Notes under the pieces: model-generated
Told to the model about the DNA's origin: nothing
The model's input: only the letters and a program-made list of their open reading frames with translations
Databases searched by the model: none
Position numbers and translations under genes: made by a program
Assembly: GCA_030765065.1 (NCBI GenBank)
Contig: CM060989.1
Coordinates: 41,469,501-41,533,500 of the forward strand
From: Deroplatys truncata
Lineage: Eukaryota; Arthropoda; Insecta; Mantodea; Mantidae
DNA: 64,000 nucleotides
Direction of reading: 5' to 3'
Shown here: piece by piece, positions 56,471 through 64,000 of the stretch
How positions within the stretch are numbered: position 1 is the first letter of the stretch
How the letters are laid out: each line of letters begins with the position of its first letter

Positions 56471-57123
56471 TTACGCATTCTCTTTCGTTCCTTGTTTCAC
56501 TGAGGAAAACCTTAAAATGTCCGATTTTCTAGCTCAAAAAATATGGTTACCTTATCCTAGTAGCGTTGGAATGCATTTTGGTGTTTTGTTGTACCTACTG
56601 ATATGTTGTAAAATTCAGAATTTCTTTTCGTAATTCACCGACTGCTCACATATTTTGCACAGAAGTATTTTACCGTCAGTAGAAAATACATCGGATCCAA
56701 AACTTTAATTTACTATGTAAAGGAACCTTGAATTTCAAGTTATTAAGTACCTTGCACAACACGTCGCAATGAAAACTGAAAAAAGTGAAATTTATTACAA
56801 TACTGAAACCAAGTTTTAGCTCCAGCACTCATTGTTGCTTTTGAATGATCGATCCAAGGATGCCAAGCCAAATAAACACAGCGATAATATTAAAACCGTT
56901 ACCTACTGTTACCTCCTTTTATGGTGACACTCATTGTTGCTTAAGAGAATATAAACTGACTGAAAGGCAATAAGTAACAGTTTCGGCAATCACTTTCATT
57001 GTAGCGGTTACAGAAACAAATTAAATACACATGTAGGCAATTATTAATATTAAAGGTATGAATAAAAATAAGTAAGGCAACAAAAGGCACTTATTTTGAC
57101 AATTAGGCACTTATATGAAAAAT
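56471..57123. other. No recognised gene; repeated AGGCACTTAT motif near the end
   Basis: AAAGGCACTTATTTTG and TTAGGCACTTATATG (57085-57115) are two close copies of a short motif just before an RX insertion. This might be the subterminal region of an hAT-type element. Confidence 0.3.
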
Positions 57124-58014
57124 GTGACAAAATCTGATGTGTTACACTCACATGACTTTCTCTACTCTTGTACAAACTATTTTTACAAACGCTTATTCTC
57201 CATATGCTTCATGTTAATCGAGATATCGAGATGTTAATCTTATTGCTAATTTTCTTGTAGATGCAAGGGGAATTGCTAGGCTTTAAGCGATAGTCAAACA
57301 TTTTAAGAGCTGGATCCTATGTGCGGTATTCCATTCTCTTTGCATTACCAGGACAAAAAAATGAACAACGAATTTCAGAAAAAGTATAAGTATTGGAAAA
57401 TTTAAGGGAATAACAAGCAATATCTCAAAAATGGTTCACCCAACAAAACAAATGTATAAAACAAATTGTGTATTTTAACGCGATCTACATTTTTCTGTAG
57501 TAAAATTTTATATCTCTTATGGTTTACCAGTTATGCAAAAGTCGTTCACAATGAAGAATACTTTTGGAGACATTCCCAGAAAATTCAAGATATACATTTC
57601 ATTTGTCATGAAAATATCTTAAACATATGATATTTTAATCAAATCGTTAATCATTTTTGAGAAAATTAAAATTTACGAAAAATGTTCCATGTAAAGGGTA
57701 ATCTGGAGTGGGGGATTTTCTTGAAAACCTTCGCGTCGCATCTCTGGAAGATACCGAACCTAGATTACAAGTTTGGTGTTTATCCGACTGTTCGTTTCTG
57801 AGTTATGCTGTTCTCTCACCCACACCCACACCCCCACCCCCACCCCCCCATACGCACACACACCCACACACACACACGGACATGTTTCCAAAAATGCTTT
57901 TTTTGGATTCAGAGGGTCTCAAAACATATTTCCGGTGAAATCTCGGTATCGAATTTTTGGGTGGAATACAATACCTCCCCTAGTTACTATACGTAGTAGA
58001 GAAAGTAAAAAGGC
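57124..58014 (+). repeat. RX repeat, A1, full length
   Basis: Well preserved, from AATCTGATGTGTTACACTC to CGTAGTAGAGAAAGTAAAAA. The CA tract has expanded into a mixed CACCCACAC and CACACAC run at 57816-57880. One of the least diverged A1 copies. Confidence 0.9.
57816..57880. repeat. CA-rich microsatellite inside RX
   Basis: Mixed CACCC, CCCCA and CA units at the usual CA-tract position of RX. The proline/threonine-rich frames across it are by-products. Confidence 0.85.
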
Positions 58015-58089
58015 AGCATAAAACGGCGGCGTTTCAATCACAAGATGTAAATCGTAAAGATTAACTTCAAATTGAAGATAGATTTAACA

Positions 58090-58813
58090 CACTTAAAAAG
58101 GCATTCTGCCACAAGTTCCGGTCTCCGATTAACATTCATTACTTTGCACTACTTCTCCACATAGTCACCGCCATTATTCAGGAATTTGACATGGAGAGAA
58201 CAAGTTTGGCAACAGAAATGCAATAACTTGTATGGGGGAAGTACTAATAAGGAAAATTCTTGATGTAAAAGAGGATAAAGATATTGAGAAACTATTTGGG
58301 TAAGATCAAAGATAAATGGTTAAGAATGACTATAAAGAAGATGGGACTAAAGGTAGACGAAATATACAAACAATATAAGCAAGTAGACAGTGGGTCATCA
58401 ACACAAAAAACCAGTTGTGTATTAAGACTAGTCAAGCAACCAAGAAGTGAATGTATAGCATGAATAACCACATATTTTCAAATGTTTTTATAGTTTAAAA
58501 TGTATGTAATATAATTATGTAATTGTAACTGTTCAGAAATAAGTAACAATTGATTCATATTCTGCCACATGTAACGGGAAAGCAATTTTTGTATGCCTTC
58601 GTCAAAGAATGAAGCCGCTTGTGATAAAAGTCCAGTTTGCACTTCTTGGTTTACAACACAGTCGTTTAAATGTTTTCCATCAAGGAAATTCTTCAGATGA
58701 GGAAACAAATGGAAACCGCTTGCTGTAAAATTCGGACCGTAGGGAGGGTGGTCGAACTGTTCCCAACATGATGCGATCCTATCCTGAGTTTGTTTGGTTG
58801 TGTGGCCGAACAT
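58090..58813 (-). pseudogene. mariner transposase C-terminal relic with an insertion
   Basis: The reverse strand reads WEQFDHPPYGPNFTASGFHL (the family has SPDLxPSDFHLF, so the last catalytic Asp positions are changed), then FFDEGIQKLLSRYMWQNMNQ. The end NGGDYVEK with a stop lies at about 58190-58155. Some 290 bp of unrelated DNA separate the two parts (about 58195-58480). Confidence 0.75.
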
Positions 58814-59375
58814 AAGTCATTCATTATTGTTTAACCATAAACGCCATAGAATTCGCGATGAATGTTTGCTGGCGTAACATTTCTGGTATTCAAAAACCGA
58901 ATGTTCATCTGGCTGGTGAAGCAGAAGTTGATGTAGAAGAGATAGGATGGGTGAGTGCTTGAGGTAGAATTTGGTTTAGGCTATTGAATTAGGAGGTAGG
59001 CCAGGTAGAGCAATAAGGATAAAAAGTTGCTAGAATTCTAGTAATGTTTTAGGTCTGATATTTAATTAGTAGAAATAGATGTATAATATAAATCTGCATC
59101 CTTAATTATGCTGAAAATATATCGAGATAAAAACATGATAATAAATTATTAATTACGTCCGAATTCTATGCACTTATGTTGCGATATACACTCATGGTCT
59201 CGGGACTGAGAAGGAGATTTTATTTTTACTTTTCACTAATACTAAAATGTTTGACTCACATTTAGTACGTGTTATATCTATCATTGTTTTCTATTTAAAT
59301 AAAATTCAATAGCAATCAAGAGAATTTCACCGCCATTTCCAAAAAAATTCTAGATACTAATAAAACACATGATAC
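58814..59375. other. No recognised feature
   Basis: AT-rich spacer; the part nearest 58814 may be decayed mariner sequence. Confidence 0.35.
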
Positions 59376-59377
59376 TA

Positions 59378-60618
59378 TGTGATTAAAAGTATCCGGACAC
59401 TCCCACAAACATACCTGTTTCATCTTAGGTGCATTGTGCTGCCACCTATTGCCTGATACTCATTATCCGCGAACTAAGTAGTCATTAGATATCGTGAAAC
59501 AGCAGAATGGGACGCTCCGTGGAACTCGCGGACTTCGAACGTGGTCAGTGATTGGGTGTCACTTGTGTCAGAAGTATGTACGCAAGATTTCCACACTCCT
59601 GAACATCCCTAGGTCCAATGTTTCTGATGTGATAGTGAAGTGGAAACATGAAGGGACACGTACAGCACAAAAGTGTACAGGCCGACCTCTTCTGTTGACT
59701 GACAGAGACCGCCGATATTTGAAGAGAGTCGTAAAGAGTAATAGGCAGATATCTACCCAGACCATCACACAGGAGTTCCAAAATGCATCAGGATCCACTC
59801 CAAGTACTATTACAGTTCCGCGTGAGGTGAGAAACCTTGGATTCCATGGTCGAGCGGCTGCTCATAAGCCACGCATCACGCAGGAAAATGCCAAACGACG
59901 CCTCGCTTGGTGTAAGGAGCGTCAACATTACACGATTGAACAGTGGCTAAACGTTGTGTGGAGTGACGAATCACGGTACACAATGTGTCGATCCGATGTC
60001 AGGGTGTGGGTATGGCGAATGGCCGGTGAACGTCATCTGCCAGCGTGTGTAGTGCCAACAGTGAAATTCGGAGGTGGTGGTGTTATGGTGTGGTCGTGTT
60101 TTTCTTGGAGGGGGCTTACACCCCTTTTTGTTTTACGTGACACGATGACAGCGCAGACCTACATTGATATTTTAAGCACCTTCTTGCTTCCCACTGTTGA
60201 AGAGCAATTTGGGGATGGCGATTGCATCTTTCAACATGATCGAGCACCTGTTCATACTGAACGGGCTGTGGCAGAGTGGTTACACGACAATAACATTCCT
60301 GTAATGGACTGGTCTGCACAGAGTCCTGACTTAAATCCTATAGAACACATTTGAGATGTTTTGGAACGCCGACTTTGTGCCAGGCCTCGCCGATCTACAT
60401 CGATACCTCTCCTCAGTTCCGCACTCCGTGAAGAATGGTCTGCCATTCCCCAAGAAACCTTCCAGCACCTGATTGAAAGTATGCCTGCGAGAGTGAACGC
60501 TGTCATCAAGGCTAAGTGTGGGCCAACACCATACTGACTTCCAGCACCAACATTACCGATGGAGGGCGCCACGAACTTGAACGTCATTTTCAGCCAAGTG
60601 TCCGGATACTTTTGCTCA
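59378..60618 (+). mobile_element. Tc1-like transposon, nearly complete
   Basis: 1241 bp between TA dinucleotides (59376-59377 and 60619-60620). Inverted ends share AAAAGTATCCGGACACT (left TGTGATTAAAAGTATCCGG, right strand TGAGCAAAAGTATCCGG). Length and layout are normal for a Tc1 element with short ends. It contains a single transposase reading region with only two obvious lesions. Second copy, broken, at 11007. Confidence 0.95.
59507..60537 (+). pseudogene. Tc1-like transposase, two lesions
   Basis: Expected to cut and rejoin transposon ends in the nucleus. The likely start ATG at 59507 opens [15 protein letters not shown] one-base frame change near 59548 then moves to the long frame with [20 protein letters not shown] (first helix-turn-helix) and [20 protein letters not shown] (second). 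The catalytic triad motifs are [10 protein letters not shown] (D1), [12 protein letters not shown] (D2) and SPDLNPIEH (E). Codon 60352-60354 is TGA directly after IEHI, where Tc1 proteins usually have Trp. Downstream coding (DVLERRLCARPRR ...) continues in frame to a stop at 60535-60537. Total length of about 343 codons is normal for the family. Confidence 0.9.
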
Positions 60619-60620
60619 TA

Positions 60621-61440
60621 TTTGGAAGCTGAAATTGCCTAAAAATACACTTTAGCTTGAATATTAAGATATGTCTCACTTAAAGAGCAAATCTACTGTT
60701 TAATCGAACTTACATTTTCGCTTTAAACTGTTCATAGACAAACACATTTCAAGATACGCTAAATGGATATGAAATTTGATACAAAACTTAAGAGATTGTA
60801 TTGGAATTACGTGTCTAGAAGGCTTCTCAAAGCAAAACTGCATTTATACATATAATGAATTGTAACAGAAACTTTTATGATACTTTTAGATTTTGAATAG
60901 CAGGCTTCCTTGGGGGGGCTGGTTCCTGGGAACCCCGGGTTGCAGATGGTGCAGCGCCTGCGTCAGAATTGGTGTCACTAGAATCGTTAGGAACCACTTC
61001 CTTGCTCGCCCGCATCTTTGCCCGGATCTGGTAGCCCTTCGGGTCTCCCTTTCATTCCAGAAGTCACTATGACACATGGGTCAATCGTGATGGTTTAAAT
61101 ACTGCGTTAAGCTCCAGCAGTTAGGAGCACCTTCCGTCTGACAATGGCAACCTCAAATATCGTATACCGCTATCATATTATCACCCCATATGCCCTGTTG
61201 GAGATACTGAACTTAAACAAAAAAGAAGGAATTTATGTAGTAAATAATTAACTCCTCGTAAACTAAACTGTCATTGTCCCGCACAGAAACTATAAATTGA
61301 ACGCAATACAGAGTGGTCGTTTGGTAACCGGGCCGCGATCTTCTGTATGCGCTCGGTTTTGTTCCCCTAGCGCAACATTCACCAACGGTGAATGATTTGC
61401 TCAAGGCTACATTTATCAGCTGTGAATATCAGCTCTGGAA
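60621..61440. other. Unassigned, with a GC-rich stretch at 60890-61080
   Basis: On the reverse strand, 61050-60890 can be read without a stop as a hydrophilic peptide rich in Ser, Asp, Ala and Pro (SKEVVPNDSSDTNSDAG). It could be the start of a retroelement gag-like protein or a scrap of a host exon. No family is recognisable. Confidence 0.25.
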
Positions 61441-61442
61441 TT

Positions 61443-61712
61443 AAATTAAAAGAGTTTTATTTATGGACGCTCTTTAACTGCTGTGGTCTTAACGTCCCAT
61501 TCTATATTGGGCGTGAAAGACCGGTAATTTTGCTCAGAGGCCTCTATCAGGCTTGAGGTTCTTTTATGTGCCGTAAATCTACGGTACTCGACCACCGGCT
61601 TTACTTGCCTTCCGAAGGAAGCCATCCTAAGGATTTTTACTCCCGAAAAAAATCCATCGCGCTCCGACTAGAGGCTAGCATGATAACCATCACACCACGG
61701 AGGATGACTCAG
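61443..61712 (-). mobile_element. tRNA-derived SINE, family S3, head partly deleted
   Basis: The reverse strand starts GTCATCCTCCGTGGTGTGATG (box A present) and has CATGCTAGCCTCTAGTCGG. It lacks the box B part of the head, so it could not use that internal promoter. The body and end (TAAATAAAACTC) match the copies at 25179 and 37732. Confidence 0.85.
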
Positions 61713-61884
61713 CTGTCGGTTGCTGCCTTCTGTTCGTGCTGTAAATATTAGAGTTTGTTCATTGTGCATCTCAATAGTGATACCTTGATCATACATCTGT
61801 GTTGGGGTGAGTATTCTTATTATTGATGCTCTTCTTGTCTTATTATTCACCCTTGAACAAAGAAATATGTGCGATACACACGTA
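61713..61884. other. Short unassigned spacer
   Basis: No similarity to other parts of the window. Confidence 0.4.
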
Positions 61885-62580
61885 AAAAATACGATATGAT
61901 ACATTTACATGACCTTCTTTACCCTCTATAGTTTATTAGTGGATGTACAAGGTATTCTTACTAAAGCTTATTTCGATATCTATTTCATTTTAATCCAAAT
62001 AAACCTTCACATAAACAGCTACATTACACATTTCGTTATAGATACAAAGAGAACAGCAATAGTCAAATGTTTAAGAACTGGACGCTATATGCTGACCTTA
62101 AAATTCTACACTGTTTCAATAGAATCGTGAGAAAGAGCTGAAAGTTGACAGGACTTTAAGAAAATGGCTAAGTATTATACAATTCGAACCATTAATAACG
62201 GATATCTCGGAAATGGCTGATGCCACAAAAAGTTTTTTGAAATAAATTGTGTGTTTTAAAGGGATCTACATTTACCGTGTAGTACGTTTTCGTATATCGC
62301 TTAACGTTTACCAGGTTATACAAAATTACTTCTGAATGAAGAGGACTTCACAGGCTATTCTCAGAAAATTCAATATATACATTTTGTCATGTAAATATCT
62401 TTAGTATATGGTATTTTAATCAAAATAGTCAGAGGCATTCTTTAAAAAATAAAATATTTTAAAAAGTTTCCATATAAAGGGTGTTTTGGGGAGGGAATTT
62501 TCTTGAAAAGCTTTTTCGCATCTTTGGAAGATATTGAATTTAAACACTAAGTTTGGTACAACTCGGTAACAACTAGCGCC
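61885..62580 (+). repeat. RX repeat, A2, 3'-truncated
   Basis: From ACGATATGATACATTTACATG through the A2 5' half (AACAGCAATAGTCAAATG) to the CCAAGTTTGG-like region. The terminus is missing. Confidence 0.8.
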
Positions 62581-62667
62581 TTTATGTGATGTGAATTAAC
62601 ATATACCAACTCAAATTTTAAGTATCATGTAACATCACAATAAGAAATACTTTTGGTTTATTATAAA

Positions 62668-63350
62668 ACCAAGTTTGGTGTTGATCCAAATATTTGTTTT
62701 TGATTTATGATGGTTGATATGTGGAGCATTCCACATTATGTCCAGGACATGAAAAAAAAAGAGTAACGAATTCCCATTTGAAAAAAAGTATAAGTATTGG
62801 AAAATTCAAACAAATAACAAGGAATATCTTGAAAATGGTTCACTGCAAAAAAATTTATAGGACACAAATTTTGAGTTTCAACGAGATCTACATTCTTTGC
62901 GTAATAAAATTTTGTCAATCTCTTACGGTTTACCGGTTATGCGAAAGCCATTCAGAGCTTTTGGAGAGAATTTTTGGGACATTCCCAGAAAATTCAAGAT
63001 ATAAATTTGATTTACCATAAAAATGTCAAATGATATTTTCTTAAAAAAGCCAGTTATTTTGAGAAAATCAAAATTTTCGAAAAATCCTCCATGTAAAGTG
63101 TAGTCTGGGGTGGGGGATTTTCTTGAAAAGCTTCTTATCATATCTTTGAAAGATACTGAACCTAAATACCAAGTATGGTATTTATCCCGCTTTTCGTATT
63201 TGAGTTACGCTGTTCACAGACACACACACAGGGACCATTCTCTAAAAATGCTTTTTTATTATTTTATCTCCCATGAAATCTCGATATCGAATGTTTTAGT
63301 GGAATGCAATACTCCCCCTAATTACTATAAGCAGTAGAGAAAGTAAAAAT
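62668..63350 (+). repeat. RX repeat, A1, with a rearranged start
   Basis: A short 3'-half piece (ACCAAGTTTGGTGTTGATCC) is joined to A1 sequence starting at ATATGTGGAGCATTCCAC, then a regular 3' half to AGCAGTAGAGAAAGTAAAAA. The CA tract is ACACACACACAGG. Confidence 0.8.
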
Positions 63351-63352
63351 TG

Positions 63353-63530
63353 ACGAAATTGGTGCATCATTCGAACGCTCTCCAAAGAAGTCTTTAAGAT
63401 GTGTTGCACAGCAACTAGGTGTTTCAAAAACCTCTGTTCGTATAGCTGCTAAACTTTTAAAATTGAAATACTGAGTGACTATTGTTCATAAATTACAAAC
63501 TCGTGACTACGATAAATGCCACTTAAAACA
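63353..63530 (+). pseudogene. Mariner-like transposase N-terminal piece
   Basis: Reads ASFERSPKKSLRCVAQQLGV then SKTSVRIAAKLLKLK before a stop: a helix-turn-helix region of an insect mariner-like transposase. It begins immediately after an RX end, so its 5' part is missing. Confidence 0.65.
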
Positions 63531-63571
63531 AGGTTAATACTCATAGTGCGTGTTACTATGGGGTAGTTAAA

Positions 63572-63787
63572 TTATATTCGAACCCACTCGCGGCCTCTCT
63601 CTACTGCGCGAGACAGCCGGCAGTCGCAGGGAAAATTACGCCGGCAGAGGTGGACTAAAATCCTTACCTTATCAAAGATGCTGGAAATGTTGACCTTCTC
63701 TCTCAAACAGGCAGCATACCTCGTGTAAATATTCTCGCTCACTCCCCGAAGGTCAGCAGCAGGAATTCTTGTAATTAAACGCCTCAT
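63572..63787 (-). pseudogene. Mariner-like transposase C-terminal piece, inverted
   Basis: The reverse strand reads MRRLITRIPAADLRGVSENI then YTRYAACLREK, the end of a mariner-like transposase. It lies between the N-terminal and middle pieces but on the other strand, so the element has been rearranged or two copies overlap. Confidence 0.6.
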
Positions 63788-63794
63788 TATGATC

Positions 63795-64000
63795 AGAAAT
63801 TGGAGTGTGGTGTGCGATAAGTGCTATAAGAATAATAGGGCCCTTATTCTTTTATGGAACAATAAATGTAGAGCGATATCAGAGGTTAATTCTGAGGCCT
63901 TTTGCAGTCGCTTGGCAGAAGAAGAGAAATCGTATGGTTCGTTCCAGCAAGATTCTACAACAGCACATACGGCTGCCGAATCATTAGAGGCAATAAGAGA
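63795..64000 (+). pseudogene. Mariner-like transposase core piece, runs off the window
   Basis: Reads GVWCAISAIRIIGPLFFYGT and INVERYQRLILRPF, then in the next frame SYGSFQQDSTTAHTAAESLE, which contains the second catalytic Asp motif (FQQDSTTAHT). One frameshift lies near 63910. The sequence continues past the window end. Confidence 0.75.

Noticed and set aside
57708..58021. Three overlapping frames with Thr/His/Pro repeats
   Set aside because: Produced by the CA-rich tract of an RX copy.
59545..60587. Minus-strand open frames of 67-111 codons across the Tc1-like element
   Set aside because: They are shadows of the plus-strand transposase, which has recognisable catalytic motifs.

Overview
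This looks like a piece of a large, AT-rich insect genome made almost entirely of transposable elements. No host protein gene, rRNA gene or functional tRNA gene could be supported. Every recognisable protein match is to a transposase or a non-LTR retrotransposon polyprotein: mariner, Tc1-like, mariner-like, hAT-like, piggyBac-like, Jockey-type LINEs. All are damaged. The mix of families and the tRNA-derived SINEs fit an arthropod. A cockroach or termite is my best guess from remembered LINE and transposase motifs, but that is inference only.

The dominant component is an interspersed repeat, called RX here. It is about 0.85-0.95 kb long, non-coding, and present in about 33 full or partial pieces on both strands, roughly 18 kb in total by my rough addition. 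Its ends carry a short inverted motif (GACTTTCTCTACT near the 5' end, AGTAGAGAAAGTAAAA at the 3' end). It has two subfamilies, A1 and A2, which differ mainly in the 5' half. It carries an internal CA-rich tract that has grown into microsatellites in several copies.

The second component is a set of eight solo-LTR-like elements in three families: G1 (3003-4270, 31533-32350, 42781-43774), G2 (28998-29913, 51875-52818 minus, 54110-55098) and G3 (16121-16931, 47419-48146 minus). All eight sit between exact 4-bp target duplications. Six start TG and end CA; the other two (28998, 47419) have a changed first or second base. G1 and G3 carry TATA and AATAAA signals. No internal gag-pol region is present anywhere in the window.

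Layout. 1-11 kb: RX copies, one nest of SINE in LTR in RX, and an inverted RX pair. 11-14 kb: a broken Tc1 element fused to RX, then a LINE 3' fragment inside the end of an RX copy. 14-21 kb: RX copies, a G3 LTR and unassigned DNA. 21.6-24.1 kb: a Jockey-type LINE split by a mariner and also carrying an 86-bp inverted copy of part of that mariner. 25-30.6 kb: SINEs, a LINE fragment, RX clusters and a G2 LTR. 30.7-34.6 kb: an RX copy broken by a GC-rich 469-bp element and a G1 LTR, then an RX-in-RX nest. 35-42.7 kb: SINEs, transposase relics, a second mariner and a LINE 3' end. 42.8-48.2 kb: a G1 LTR, a 308-bp retroposed element, a LINE 3' end, and a TA-flanked mariner-like element broken by a G3 LTR. 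49.3-57 kb: RX, an hAT-like transposase relic broken by a G2 LTR, a TTAA-flanked piggyBac-like element also broken by a G2 LTR, and LINE and hAT scraps. 57-64 kb: RX, a mariner relic, a nearly complete Tc1-like element, a SINE, more RX, and a rearranged mariner-like transposase running off the window end.

The sequences do not work together as a pathway. What they record is an insertion order: old DNA transposons and LINEs, later hit by RX, LTR elements and SINEs. The most interesting points are the undescribed RX family, the solo-LTR-only pattern with clean target duplications, the local inverted copy of mariner sequence inside a LINE, and SINE families that share a 3' body but have different tRNA-like heads.
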